Origin: Hyphomonas sp.
GTDB taxonomy: Bacteria; Pseudomonadota; Alphaproteobacteria; Caulobacterales; Hyphomonadaceae
Direction: 5' to 3'
DNA: 64,000 nt
Assembly: GCA_016124495.1 (NCBI GenBank)
Contig: WGNP01000006.1
Location: 62,001 to 126,000, forward strand
Both the position numbers and the translations under genes were made by a program. Position 1 is the first letter of the stretch. Each line of letters begins with the position of its first letter. The notes below the pieces were generated by a model. It was not told the origin of the DNA, did no database searches, and saw only the letters and a list, made by a program, of their open reading frames with translations. Shown here piece after piece: positions 1-9,248 of the stretch.

Positions 1-22
1 AGTGTGACGGGAGAGTAACGCC

Positions 23-856
23 ATGCGGCTGGTGCGGTTCAAACTCGGCGGGCAGGTGGCCTACGGCCGGCTCGAAGGCGGCATGATCCAGCCGGTCGAA
101 GGTGCGGGTCTGGGCGAAGCGCTTTCGGGCAAGGCCGCCGGGGCGCCGGTGGAGCTCGCATCGGTGCGCCTCCTGGCGCCGGTCGCGCGGCCGGGAAAGA
201 TCCTCGGCATCGGCGTCAACTATGCAGCCCACGCCGCTGAGAGTGTCAGCTTCGTCAACACGTCGAAACCCGAAGTGCAGAAATGGTTCAACAAGCAGGC
301 GACCGCCACCAACGGACCGTATGACGACGTCCACCTGCCGAAAGTCTCCGCCCAGCTCGACTATGAAGGCGAGCTTGTCGTCGTGATCGGCAAGGCCGGG
401 CGCCATGTTCCCCGCGACCGGGCGATGGAAATCGTCGCCGGCTACTGCGTCGGCGGCGACTACTCTGTCCGCGACTGGCAGAAGGCGAGCCAGACGATGA
501 TCATGGGCAAGGGCTTCGATACCCACGCCGTCTTCGGGCCGGCAATCGTGACACCGGATGAGGCGGGCGACATTTCCGGCGCGGAGATCCGCACCTACGT
601 CAATGGCGACCTGCGCCAGACCGGCAAGCCCTCGCAGATGATTCACGACATCGCCGCCCAGATCGAACACCTGACGGCCGCCTTCACGCTGGAGCCTGGC
701 GACGTCATCTATACCGGCACACCGGCCGGTGTCGGCGCGGGATTCGATCCGCCGAAATGGCTCAAAGCAGGCGATACCGTGCGCATCGAGATCGACGGGC
801 TCGGCCATGTTGAGAATAAAGTTGTGGAGGAACCGGGGACCCTGCGGATCGGTTAA
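23..856 (+). CDS. Fumarylacetoacetate hydrolase (FAH) family protein
   Basis: The 277-residue protein has the FAH fold signatures GIGVNYAAHAAE (about residue 62) and DYEGELVVVIGK (about 113), which carry the acidic metal ligands, then GGDYSVRDWQ and a glycine-rich C-terminal TGTPAGVG. Family members hydrolyse or hydrate acyl-pyruvates and related keto acids in aromatic or amino-acid catabolism. Length and motifs fit the short 2-hydroxyhepta-2,4-diene-1,7-dioate isomerase/5-oxopent-3-ene type rather than true FAH. A GGGAGAG ribosome binding site precedes the ATG. The substrate cannot be told from sequence. A hairpin follows at 880-907. Confidence 0.85.
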   Translation: MRLVRFKLGGQVAYGRLEGGMIQPVEGAGLGEALSGKAAGAPVELASVRLLAPVARPGKILGIGVNYAAHAAESVSFVNTSKPEVQKWFNKQATATNGPYDDVHLPKVSAQLDYEGELVVVIGKAGRHVPRDRAMEIVAGYCVGGDYSVRDWQKASQTMIMGKGFDTHAVFGPAIVTPDEAGDISGAEIRTYVNGDLRQTGKPSQMIHDIAAQIEHLTAAFTLEPGDVIYTGTPAGVGAGFDPPKWLKAGDTVRIEIDGLGHVENKVVEEPGTLRIG

Positions 857-879
857 GCGCCGGTTCCGGAAGGAACGAC

Positions 880-907
880 GGGGCCTCATCCTTACGGACA
901 AGGCCCC
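880..907 (+). terminator. Hairpin after FAH-family gene, possible terminator
   Basis: GGGGCCT pairs with AGGCCCC across a 14-base loop, 23 bases after the stop. A smaller hairpin (GTTCC/GGAAC) lies just before it. No clear T-tract follows, so intrinsic termination is uncertain. Confidence 0.4.
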
Positions 908-982
908 TGTCTCCCCCGAGATCGCCCCGCTCCGGCCAGAAAAGGCCGCGGACCTGAGGCGAACGAACAGATTTGAGCTTTT

Positions 983-1144
983 GTTAACCGCGCAAAGGGC
1001 TTCTGGTCCATGACGGACGCGCTGCCCCGACGAAGGAAGCAACTGCGTGTTGCCTTCGGGCAACGGTCCGGACCCGGGTTGCCGGAGGGGGCAAATCAAG
1101 CCAGTTCCAAGCAATTCGTTAACCAATTCTGCGTCATTGTTAAG
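983..1144 (+). promoter_or_regulatory. Leader of tipF with GTTAAC-type sites
   Basis: The 318-base gap before tipF holds no convincing gene. It contains GTTAACC at 983-989 and 1118-1124 and GTTAAG at 1139-1144. TTAACC resembles half of the CtrA recognition motif that controls flagellar genes in Caulobacterales. No full TTAA-N7-TTAA site is present, so regulation by CtrA is only a suggestion. Confidence 0.25.
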
Positions 1145-1174
1145 ATTGACGGGTTATTTCCGGGTGCTGGTCTC

Positions 1175-2404
1175 ATGACGATTGTCTTGTTTCTACTCTA
1201 CCTCGCGGCGGGCGCAGGCGTAGGCTATGGCATCTTCACGTTCACCGCTGTGGGACTGCCCCTGTCGATTGCGGGCGGGGCAATCACGTCCGCCATGCTC
1301 GGTCAGGTCCACATCCTGGCGCGCGCCGGCGCGGCCACGAAAAAGACGGAAGCCCGGCTCGATTCGATCGAGAAGGTCGTCACCGAGGTTTCCCGCACCA
1401 GCAAGGTCATCGAAGCGCGCACCGATGCGCTCGAGGAGACGGTCAAGCACGAACTCGGCGAAGAGCGTGACCGGCTCGTCAAGGAGATGAAACATCTCGA
1501 GAAAATGATCGAGCGCCTCGCTCTCAGCATGGAAAAGCGCCAGGCGGATGTCGCCGTTCCGCGTCAGAATTCGATCCTCGAAGATGCCTTGCTGCGCGAC
1601 GTACGCGAAGCGCTGCAGGCAGGCCGTGTCGACCTGCACCTGCAGCCGATCGTGTCACTGCCGCAGCGCCGCGTCTCCTTCTATGAGGGCTTCACGCGCC
1701 TGCGCCGCGCTGATGGCTCGCTGATCCTGCCAGCCGATTTCCTGGATGCCGCCCGCCGCGCCAACCTGATGGGCGCGATGGACAACTTCCTGATATTCCG
1801 CTGCGTGCAGATCGTCCGCCGCCTCGCCGAGCGCGACCGCCGCGTCGGCGTCTTCTGCAATATTGCCGCGACCTCCCTCGAAGACCCGGCCCTGTTCCCG
1901 CTCTTCCTCGAGTTCATGACCGAGAACCGCGACCTCTCGGGCGCCGTGATCTTCGAACTGCGCGCCGACAAGTTCGAGTCCCGCTCGGCCGTGATGCGTG
2001 CCAACATGGAGAAGCTCGCCGCCCTCGGTTTCCGCTTCTCGATCGACCATGCCACAAGCCTTGCGCTGGACCTGCCGCGTCTGCAGGGCGCCGGCGTCCG
2101 CTTCGTGAAGATGAATGGCGGCCAGCTGATCGAACAGCTGCGCGACCCGCAGGGTGAGCGCCCGGTCTCCAACATCAACCGGCGCATCGAAGGCAAGGAA
2201 GTCAGCGCCGTCCTGTCGCGCTACGCCATTACGCTGATCGCCGAGAAGATCGAGGACGAAGCCAGCGTCGTCGAAATCCTCGAATACGAAATCCCGTATG
2301 GCCAGGGCCATGTGTTCGGGGGGCCGCGCCCGATCAAGGCGTCCCTCATGGAAGACACGCAGCCCCCGAAAACCCTGATTGATCGGATGTTCAAGTTCGC
2401 CTGA
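1175..2404 (+). CDS. tipF: TipF-like flagellar regulator, degenerate EAL domain
   Basis: The 409-residue protein has two N-terminal hydrophobic segments (about residues 2-22 and 26-48), a charged coiled coil (about 60-130) and a C-terminal EAL domain (about 155-390). The EAL signature reads YEGFTR instead of EAL, and the catalytic DDFG region reads IDHAT, so hydrolysis of c-di-GMP is unlikely; binding is possible. In Caulobacter, TipF is a c-di-GMP-binding polar factor needed for flagellum assembly. The start at 1175 puts the membrane segment at the N terminus. An upstream in-frame start at 1010 would add 55 unlikely residues. Confidence 0.8.
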   Translation: MTIVLFLLYLAAGAGVGYGIFTFTAVGLPLSIAGGAITSAMLGQVHILARAGAATKKTEARLDSIEKVVTEVSRTSKVIEARTDALEETVKHELGEERDRLVKEMKHLEKMIERLALSMEKRQADVAVPRQNSILEDALLRDVREALQAGRVDLHLQPIVSLPQRRVSFYEGFTRLRRADGSLILPADFLDAARRANLMGAMDNFLIFRCVQIVRRLAERDRRVGVFCNIAATSLEDPALFPLFLEFMTENRDLSGAVIFELRADKFESRSAVMRANMEKLAALGFRFSIDHATSLALDLPRLQGAGVRFVKMNGGQLIEQLRDPQGERPVSNINRRIEGKEVSAVLSRYAITLIAEKIEDEASVVEILEYEIPYGQGHVFGGPRPIKASLMEDTQPPKTLIDRMFKFA

Positions 2405-2474
2405 CCGGTCGCCGGCTTGATTTTGCCGGAATTTGCAGGCCTCCTGCGTGTTTTCGTGCGGAGGAAGCGAGCCT

Positions 2475-3041
2475 ATGCGTGTCGCCAGATTGATCCCGGC
2501 CAGCTTGATGGCCCTCGTCGCCGCCTGCGTGATCGCCCCGCCGACCACCGAACTCGCCGCGCTGCCCGCTGCGACGCAAGTCACCACCGTCTCCGAAGCG
2601 CGCCTCGCCTTCATCGGCATCACCGGCAGCCTGCCGGAAGAGGGCAACGAGATGCCGCCGGACTTGCTGGATCCGCTGATGGATCTCGTGCCCGTTCGCC
2701 TCGACCTGACGCTCCGTCCGCCCTTGCAGCCAACCGTGCAGGGCGGCGATGGATTCTACACCCCGATCAGCGAGTGCGGTTACGGCCCCCTCGACGCTGG
2801 AGTGATCTCGGTGCCGACCGGATCCAACCACATGCTGCTCGACGTGCGGATGGGCTCGTCCGTGGACCATCCTGCCAACCTGTTCGCCTGCGAGTATGAT
2901 CCCGGTAACATCACAGACGAAACGCTCGGTACGGTCTACCGCCTGCGCGGCTGTTTCCTGCCGCAATCGGTCTCGATCCCGACCGCCGTCCAATGGGTGC
3001 TCAATCCGCTGCCGGCGAGTGCCTGCGGCCTCGGTGATTGA
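2475..3041 (+). CDS. Putative lipoprotein of unknown function
   Basis: A 188-residue protein with a lipoprotein signal ending in the lipobox LVAAC at about residue 18. The rest is moderately acidic with several cysteines (near residues 97, 138, 161 and 184) that could form disulfides in the periplasm. A GAGGAAG site precedes the chosen ATG. It sits 70 bases after tipF and 33 bases before the HAD gene, probably in one transcript. I do not recognise a family. Confidence 0.65.
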   Translation: MRVARLIPASLMALVAACVIAPPTTELAALPAATQVTTVSEARLAFIGITGSLPEEGNEMPPDLLDPLMDLVPVRLDLTLRPPLQPTVQGGDGFYTPISECGYGPLDAGVISVPTGSNHMLLDVRMGSSVDHPANLFACEYDPGNITDETLGTVYRLRGCFLPQSVSIPTAVQWVLNPLPASACGLGD

Positions 3042-3074
3042 CCAGGCAGGCCGTCCGGCCTACCTCGCCCGTCC

Positions 3075-3926
3075 ATGACCTCCTCCCAGTTTCCTGCCGG
3101 CCTCGCCAGCCTAGCGCCGCTCTATGACACAATCCTTTGCGATGTCTGGGGCGTCATCCATAATGGCCGCGCCGCCTTCACCGAGGCGTGCGACGCGCTC
3201 GTCAAATTTCGCCAGCAAGGTGGGCAGGTCAGCCTGATCACCAATGCCCCGGTTCCGAATGAGCAGGTTGTCCGCCTGTTCGAGCCGCTCGGTGTACCGA
3301 TGACCGCGTTTGACACTTGCGTTTCCTCCGGTGACGCGACCCGCGCCGAACTCGCCGCCCGCCCGGACATGACCGTCTGGCGGATGGGCGGTGACGAGGG
3401 CTGGGAACACGACCGGTTCCTCTACCAAGGCCTCGGCAACACCTTCATCGACAACAATAACGCAGACCTTCTTTTGTGCATCGGCCTGCGCGACCAGCTC
3501 AGGGACCAGCCGGAGGACTACCGTGAGGAATTCAGCCGCGCGGTCGCCAAGGGCCTCCCCATGCTGTGCGCCAACCCCGACAAGCAGGTCCGGATCGGTG
3601 GCAAGCTCTACTGGTGCGCCGGCGCGCTGGCGGACATCTACGAAGACCTCGGCGGCCAGGTCATCTATCCCGGCAAGCCCTACGCGCCGATCTATCAGCT
3701 TGCGATAGCACGGCTTTCCGAGCTGAAATCACCTCCGAGGCGAATTCTCTGTATCGGCGACAGCCCGGCCACCGATGTGCGCGGCGCCCGGTTGCAGGGC
3801 TATGACAGCCTGTATGTCGGCACCGGCCTGAAGCAGCATGGCGCGAATTTTGAAGCGGAAGTGACCGACCTGCTCGCCGATTACGGCGAGCAGGCTACCT
3901 ACGCCATGACCGGCCTCAGGTGGTGA
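3075..3926 (+). CDS. HAD-superfamily class IIA phosphatase (TIGR01459-like)
   Basis: The 283-residue protein begins with the HAD motif I variant LCDVWGVIHNG (about residue 20), has the threonine motif LITNAP (about 54) and a late CIGDSPATDVRGA motif IV (about 218). This layout is that of class IIA HAD enzymes (NagD/4-nitrophenylphosphatase group), and DVWGV with a length near 280 fits the alphaproteobacterial TIGR01459 family. The substrate is unknown. It lies between the tipF/lipoprotein pair and the MaoC-ribF pair. Confidence 0.85.
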   Translation: MTSSQFPAGLASLAPLYDTILCDVWGVIHNGRAAFTEACDALVKFRQQGGQVSLITNAPVPNEQVVRLFEPLGVPMTAFDTCVSSGDATRAELAARPDMTVWRMGGDEGWEHDRFLYQGLGNTFIDNNNADLLLCIGLRDQLRDQPEDYREEFSRAVAKGLPMLCANPDKQVRIGGKLYWCAGALADIYEDLGGQVIYPGKPYAPIYQLAIARLSELKSPPRRILCIGDSPATDVRGARLQGYDSLYVGTGLKQHGANFEAEVTDLLADYGEQATYAMTGLRW

Positions 3927-3992
3927 CGGCGCGCGCGGCGGCGTGTAACGGACAAGACATCAAGACATCAAGGATTCAGGAGCCCCTAAGGC

Positions 3993-4424
3993 ATGACGAC
4001 TTTCTCTGGATACAAGTATGAAGACCTGCAGCTCGGCCAGGCGCACGAGACCGTGCACACGATCACCGAGAACGACATCCAGCGCTTTGCCGAAGTCTCC
4101 GGCGACTTCAACCCGCTGCACATGTCCGACGAGTTCGCCGCCGGCACGATCTTCGGCAAGCGCATCGCGCACGGTGCGTTGACCGCCAGCTATATCTCCG
4201 GCATCCTCGGTAACAACCTGCCGGGTCCGGGCGCCATCTTCGTCGGCCTGTCGATGCGCTTCAAACGTCCTGTCCATATCGGCGATGTCGTCACCGTGCG
4301 CGCCGAAGTCGCCGACAAGCAAGACCGCGGCAACCGCGTCACCCTGAAAGTCGAATGCCTCGTCGAAGGCAAGCGAGTGATCACGGGCGAAGCCGAAGTG
4401 GTGGCCCCACGCCGGGGGGCCTGA
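3993..4424 (+). CDS. MaoC-like (R)-enoyl-CoA hydratase
   Basis: The 143-residue single hot-dog protein carries the hydratase-2 signature: DFNPLHMSDEFA (catalytic Asp and His, about residues 36-41) followed by FGKRIAHG. Such PhaJ-like enzymes hydrate trans-2-enoyl-CoA to (R)-3-hydroxyacyl-CoA, linking beta-oxidation to polyhydroxyalkanoate or lipid metabolism. Its stop overlaps the ribF start in TGATG, so the two are probably translationally coupled although metabolically unrelated. Confidence 0.85.
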   Translation: MTTFSGYKYEDLQLGQAHETVHTITENDIQRFAEVSGDFNPLHMSDEFAAGTIFGKRIAHGALTASYISGILGNNLPGPGAIFVGLSMRFKRPVHIGDVVTVRAEVADKQDRGNRVTLKVECLVEGKRVITGEAEVVAPRRGA

Positions 4425-5350
4425 TGGCCGTCTTCGCGGATTATCGCGGACTTCCCCAGAGCGCGCGCGGCGCCTCGATCGCGCTTGGTAATTTTGACGG
4501 GCTGCATGCCGGCCATAAGGCGGTGATGGAAGCTGCCCGCCTCGCCGGGCATGGCAAGTTCTCGGTCGCCACCTTCGAGCCGCCGCCCCGTGCCTATTTC
4601 CGCCCGGGCGATCCGCCTTTCCGCATTTTCCGCCCAGAGCGGCGCAATGCCGCGATCCTGGCCGCCGGCGCCAGCACTGTCTTCGAACTGCCCTTCAACG
4701 GCGAGATGGCCGCGATGACGGATGAAGGCTTCGTGCGCAAAGTCCTCTTCGACGGGCTCGGCGCCTCGCACATTTCGGTCGGTTTCGACTTCCGTTTCGG
4801 GCGCGGCCGGATGGGCCATGCCCAGCGCCTGTCCAGCCTCGGCCGGGCGCTCGGTTTCGGGGTCACGATTGTCGAGGAAGTTGAGGGCAGGGGCGCGAAG
4901 GCCTCCTCCACCGCAATTCGCCAGGCCCTGATGGCCGGCGAGCCGGACCTCGCCGCAGAAATGCTGGGCAGCCCGTGGACCGCCGACGGAACCGTGGAAT
5001 CCGGCGAACAGAACGGCCGCAAGCTCGGCTTTCCGACCGCAAACCTGCAGCTCGGCGAACTGATCCATCCCAAGCACGGCGTCTATGCCGTCCGCGCCCG
5101 GATCGAAGGCGAGGCGGACTGGCGCGCCGGCGTCGCCAATTTCGGCCGCACCCCGACCACCGGCCTGCGCGATCCTTTGCTGGAAACCCATATCTTTGAT
5201 TTCAAAGGCGATATCTACGGCAAGCGGCTGGAAGTCCAGCTGGTCGCCTACCTGCGCCCGGAGAAGCGCTTCGACAGCCTCGACCTGATGGTCGACCAGA
5301 TGCATATCGACTCAGCCGAGGCGCGGGCAATTCTCGCAACGCCTGGATGA
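4424..5350 (+). CDS. ribF: Bifunctional riboflavin kinase/FAD synthetase RibF
   Basis: The 308-residue protein has the N-terminal adenylyltransferase motif ALGNFDGLHAGH (about residue 20) and a C-terminal flavokinase domain with KLGFPTANL (about 202). It converts riboflavin to FMN and then FAD in the cytoplasm. The start at 4424 overlaps the MaoC stop and is preferred over an in-frame start 69 bases upstream, which would lie inside the MaoC gene. Length is normal. Confidence 0.95.
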   Translation: MAVFADYRGLPQSARGASIALGNFDGLHAGHKAVMEAARLAGHGKFSVATFEPPPRAYFRPGDPPFRIFRPERRNAAILAAGASTVFELPFNGEMAAMTDEGFVRKVLFDGLGASHISVGFDFRFGRGRMGHAQRLSSLGRALGFGVTIVEEVEGRGAKASSTAIRQALMAGEPDLAAEMLGSPWTADGTVESGEQNGRKLGFPTANLQLGELIHPKHGVYAVRARIEGEADWRAGVANFGRTPTTGLRDPLLETHIFDFKGDIYGKRLEVQLVAYLRPEKRFDSLDLMVDQMHIDSAEARAILATPG

Positions 5351-5449
5351 AACATAAAGTTTCCGCAATTTGAACGTTTCGGTGCCCTTCACAACGCAGC
5401 AAAACGGGAGGATGCTCCCTCAACTTAATGCAAGCGGGGAGAACAAATC

Positions 5450-6013
5450 ATGCGCCGCACTCTGACATCTCTGGGACTTCTCGTCGCTCTGGCCGGGCAC
5501 GCATTTGCGGACGACTCAAAAGTCGTCAAATCCGTCAGCCTGCAGGACCTGGAGACCGTCCTCGTCGAGGAAGGTCACACGATCATGAGCACGGGCGACG
5601 ACGGCGCCGTGTCGGTCCGGGCGACGGACCCCACCACCGGCCTGATCTTCAACCTGCTGGGCGTAGCCTGCGAGACCGAGTATTCGGACGGTTGCCTCGG
5701 CATCAACATGCAGGTGCGCTACGACGCCGACGGGCAGGAAACGCTGGAGCGCATTAATGAGGCCAACCTGATGTGGGCCGCCACTTCCGCCTGGTATTCA
5801 CCCGATGGTACGGACGGCTATTCACCGACCGTGGGCATCACCCGCTATGTTATCCTCGATGGCGGCATGACCGTCCGCAACATCAAGGACAACCTGCTGA
5901 ACCTGCTGGCGATTGCCCCGCAGGTCGCCGATTATGTCTGGCAGGCTGGCGACTGGGCACCACTGGACGTCGACGACGAACTTTACGACGACTATAGCGC
6001 CGACGAGTGGTAG
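5450..6013 (+). CDS. Secreted YbjN domain protein
   Basis: A 187-residue protein with a signal peptide (cleavage likely after AFA, about residue 20) and a YbjN-type domain typical of type III chaperone-like folds: paired beta strands, a helix rich in acidic residues and a closing YVILDGGMTVRNIKDNL segment. The function of YbjN proteins is poorly known. A GGGGAG site precedes the start, and a small GGGAG/CTCCC hairpin lies at 5406-5419 in the leader. It is probably a single-gene unit. Confidence 0.75.
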   Translation: MRRTLTSLGLLVALAGHAFADDSKVVKSVSLQDLETVLVEEGHTIMSTGDDGAVSVRATDPTTGLIFNLLGVACETEYSDGCLGINMQVRYDADGQETLERINEANLMWAATSAWYSPDGTDGYSPTVGITRYVILDGGMTVRNIKDNLLNLLAIAPQVADYVWQAGDWAPLDVDDELYDDYSADEW

Positions 6014-6110
6014 CTACCCGCCCCGGAAGGGGTGACAGGCCCCGTTCGGGCGTGATAACCGCTGCGCCGATGACATGTTCCTTGGCGATACAGGCAATTC
6101 GAATTAGTGG

Positions 6111-6150
6111 CCCGGCCGCCGGCTGAACCCTTTGTTCAGCCGTGGCCGGG
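6111..6150 (+). promoter_or_regulatory. Two-tier hairpin upstream of ileS
   Basis: GGCTGAAC (6121-6128) pairs perfectly with GTTCAGCC (6134-6141) around a 5-base loop. This is nested in an outer CCCGGCC/GGCCGGG stem (6111-6117 with 6144-6150). It lies 66 bases before ileS. It could terminate the YbjN transcript, though no T-tract follows, or act in the ileS leader. It lacks T-box features. Confidence 0.55.
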
Positions 6151-6215
6151 TAAGCCCGTTTGGCCTGAGGCCGCTCGCCCATTCCCGCTATCCGCTGACG
6201 AAGACCTGAACCAAG

Positions 6216-9188
6216 ATGACCGATACTGCTGCGACTGAACGCGACTACCGCGAGACGCTGTTCCTGCCCAAAACTGAATTCCCGATGCGCGCCGGCCTGC
6301 CCAAGGCAGAGCCTGAATGGATCAGGCGCTGGGATGAGATGGGGCTCTACGCTAAACTCCGGACCAGCGCCCAGGGCCGCCGGCCCTTCATCCTGCATGA
6401 CGGCCCGCCTTACGCCAACGGCCACATTCACCTCGGCACGGCGCTCAACAAGATCATCAAGGACATCATCGTCCGCTCGCACCAGATGCAGGGCTTCGAC
6501 GCCTCCTACCTGCCGGGCTGGGACTGCCACGGCCTTCCGATCGAATGGAAGGTGGAGGAGGAGTTCCGCTCGAAGAACCGCCCGAAGGATAGCGTGCCTG
6601 CGGACGAGTTCCGCGCCGCCTGCCGGGCCTACGCCGAGCATTGGGTGAAGGTGCAGGGCAAGGAATTCCGCAGCCTCGGCATCGAAGGCGAATGGGACAA
6701 CCCCTACCTCACCATGGCTTTCGAGAGCGAGGCGATGATCGTCTCCGAATTCCTCGATATGGCCATGAAAGGCGGCCTCGTACGCGGCGCCAAGCCGATA
6801 ATGTGGAGCCCGGTGGAACGCACCGCGCTCGCCGAAGCTGAAGTGGAATACCACGACCGGAAAGTGCCGGTAGTGTGGGTGAAGTTTCCGGTAAAGGGCG
6901 CCGATCATCAGGTTGTGATCTGGACCACGACGCCGTGGACCATTCCGGCAAACCAGGCCGTGAGCTTCAATCCGCAAATCGCTTACGGTCTCTACGAAGT
7001 GACCGAAGTTATGACCCAAGCCGAACTCGGCTTTGCGCCTTACGTGAAAGCCGGTGACAGGATCGTGGTGGCCGATAAACTGGCCGCAGACGTGCTTGCT
7101 TCGGCAAAGGCGAAAGCGTTCAACCGGCTCTCCGATGCAAATCCGGCAGGCTCGGTGCTTCAGCATCCACTTCATGCGATTTCACCTTTCTTCCAGCATG
7201 CCATCCCGATGCTCGCCGGTGATCACGTCACCGACGACGCCGGCACCGGCTTCGTCCATACCGCGCCTGCGCACGGCGAGGATGACTTCAACGTCTGGCT
7301 CGCCACCGGCCAAACGGCGCAGGAGATCCGCCAGATCGTCGATCCAGATGGTCGTTATACGGACGATGTGCCCGAACCCCTCAAGGGCCTCGACATCATC
7401 GTCACGTCCGGCAAGAAGCGCGGCGAGGCGGGCAAGGCGAACAACGAAGTCATCCGCCTCCTCGCCGAGAGCGGCAACCTCCTCGCCCGCGGCATCACGA
7501 CGATCCGCGATGCCCACTCCTGGCGCTCAAAGGCGCCGGTCATCCGCCGCGCCACGCCGCAATGGTTCATCGCGATGGACAAGCCGGTGCATGCCGGCAA
7601 GACGCTGCGCGAACTCGCGATGAAGGCCATCGCCGATACCGAATTCTTCCCGCCTACAGGCCGCAACCGTCTCTCCGCCATGGTTGAGAGCCGGCCTGAC
7701 TGGCTGATCTCGCGCCAGCGCAACTGGGGCGTGCCGATCACGCTGTTCGTCAACGCGAAAGGCGAGCCGCACACCGCCGCATTGCCGCGCGAGCAGGCCG
7801 ACAAGCTCAACACGAACATCAAGGCCGCCATCGAAAAAACTGGCGTGGACGGATGGTTCGCCACGCCGGACGCCGATTTCTTCGCCGGTACCGGCGTCTC
7901 GCCGGAAGGCTGGGAAAAGGTCACCGACGTCCTCGACGTCTGGTTCGATTCCGGCACGACGCATGCCTTTGCCCTGCGAAAGCGCGGCATCATCGACAAT
8001 GCTACGGGGCAGGCGGACGTCTACATGGAAGGCTCCGACCAGCACCGCGGCTGGTTCCAGTCATCGCTTCTGGAAAGCTGCGCCACCCGCGGCATAGCGC
8101 CATACAAGCAGGTCGTCACCCACGGCATGGTGGTCGACGCCGATGGCAAGAAGATGTCGAAATCGATCGGAAACACGATCGAGCCGGATGAATTCCAGAA
8201 ACAGCACGGCATCGAGATCCTCCGCCTCTGGACAGCCTCCGCCGACTATTGGGACGACACCCGCATCTCCGATGAGATCATCAAGGGTACGGTCGAGACC
8301 TACCGCAAACTCCGGAACACGCTGCGCTACATGCTCGGCGCGCTGGACGGCTACACGCCCGCTGAAGCCATCAAGGCCAAGGACATGCCGGGCCTCGAAC
8401 GCTTCGTCCTCCACCGCCTCGCCGAACTCGACGGTGAAGTGCGCGCCGCCTTCAGGGTGTTCGATTTCAAGCGCGTGATGACCGCCATCGTCAACTTCGT
8501 GAACGTCGAACTCTCGGCTGTCTATTTCGACATCCGAAAGGACGCGCTCTATTGCGATCCGTCCTTCGCAGCCGAGAAAGCCTGGGACGGCGAAACCTCC
8601 GTATACGGAAATCGCCGCCGCTCGGTGCGCACAGTGATGGCGGCCGTGATGGAACGCCTCCTGTGCTGGCTCGCCCCGGTGATGCCGTTCACGACGGACG
8701 AGGCCTTCGGCGAAAGCCACCTGAAGGGCTCGGCCGAGTCGGTCCACCTCAAACTCTTCCCGGAAACTCCCGCTACCTGGCTTGATGCGGCCCTGGCCGC
8801 ACGTTGGGAGAAGATATTTAAGGTCCGACGCGTTGTCACCGGCGCCCTAGAAGTCGAACGCCGCGAAAAACGCATCGGCGCCTCCCTGGAAGCCGCGCCC
8901 GAAGTCATCCTCAGCGACAAGGCGCTGCTCGACGCCTTCGCCGGCGAAGATGCCGCCGACCTGTTCATAACCTCCGGCGCCACCCTCGTGCAGGGCGCAT
9001 CCTGCCCGGCCGGGGCCTTCACCCTCGACGATTCGCCCGGCATCTGGGTTGTCCCGAAGATGGCGCCCGGCGTCAAATGCCGCCGCAGCTGGAAATACTT
9101 CGACCCCGCAACCGCGCTTCCCGGCTTCCCGGACATCACCCCCCGCGACGCGCTGGCCGTGAAGGCATGGGACACGGCGGCCCTTTAG
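6216..9188 (+). CDS. ileS: Isoleucyl-tRNA synthetase
   Basis: A 990-residue class I synthetase that charges tRNA-Ile. The HIGH-type motif is GHIHLG after PPYAN (about residue 69), the editing (CP1) domain includes WTTTPWTIPANQA and GTGFVHTAPAHGEDD, and the KMSKS loop is DGKKMSKSIGN (about 646). The C-terminal region ends in a KCRRSW segment that may be what remains of a zinc-binding tail. It is intact over its whole length. It is followed after 60 bases by lspA, a common neighbour in proteobacteria. Confidence 0.97.
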   Translation: MTDTAATERDYRETLFLPKTEFPMRAGLPKAEPEWIRRWDEMGLYAKLRTSAQGRRPFILHDGPPYANGHIHLGTALNKIIKDIIVRSHQMQGFDASYLPGWDCHGLPIEWKVEEEFRSKNRPKDSVPADEFRAACRAYAEHWVKVQGKEFRSLGIEGEWDNPYLTMAFESEAMIVSEFLDMAMKGGLVRGAKPIMWSPVERTALAEAEVEYHDRKVPVVWVKFPVKGADHQVVIWTTTPWTIPANQAVSFNPQIAYGLYEVTEVMTQAELGFAPYVKAGDRIVVADKLAADVLASAKAKAFNRLSDANPAGSVLQHPLHAISPFFQHAIPMLAGDHVTDDAGTGFVHTAPAHGEDDFNVWLATGQTAQEIRQIVDPDGRYTDDVPEPLKGLDIIVTSGKKRGEAGKANNEVIRLLAESGNLLARGITTIRDAHSWRSKAPVIRRATPQWFIAMDKPVHAGKTLRELAMKAIADTEFFPPTGRNRLSAMVESRPDWLISRQRNWGVPITLFVNAKGEPHTAALPREQADKLNTNIKAAIEKTGVDGWFATPDADFFAGTGVSPEGWEKVTDVLDVWFDSGTTHAFALRKRGIIDNATGQADVYMEGSDQHRGWFQSSLLESCATRGIAPYKQVVTHGMVVDADGKKMSKSIGNTIEPDEFQKQHGIEILRLWTASADYWDDTRISDEIIKGTVETYRKLRNTLRYMLGALDGYTPAEAIKAKDMPGLERFVLHRLAELDGEVRAAFRVFDFKRVMTAIVNFVNVELSAVYFDIRKDALYCDPSFAAEKAWDGETSVYGNRRRSVRTVMAAVMERLLCWLAPVMPFTTDEAFGESHLKGSAESVHLKLFPETPATWLDAALAARWEKIFKVRRVVTGALEVERREKRIGASLEAAPEVILSDKALLDAFAGEDAADLFITSGATLVQGASCPAGAFTLDDSPGIWVVPKMAPGVKCRRSWKYFDPATALPGFPDITPRDALAVKAWDTAAL

Positions 9189-9248
9189 GGGCCGCCAACC
9201 TGCACACAAACGCTTGATCCCCCCGGCGCGGTCTGCAATCTCAGCCCC

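Noticed and set aside
6014-6215. T-box leader for ileS
   Set aside because: No T-box sequence, and the nested hairpin lacks terminator/antiterminator alternatives; T-boxes are rare in this phylum.
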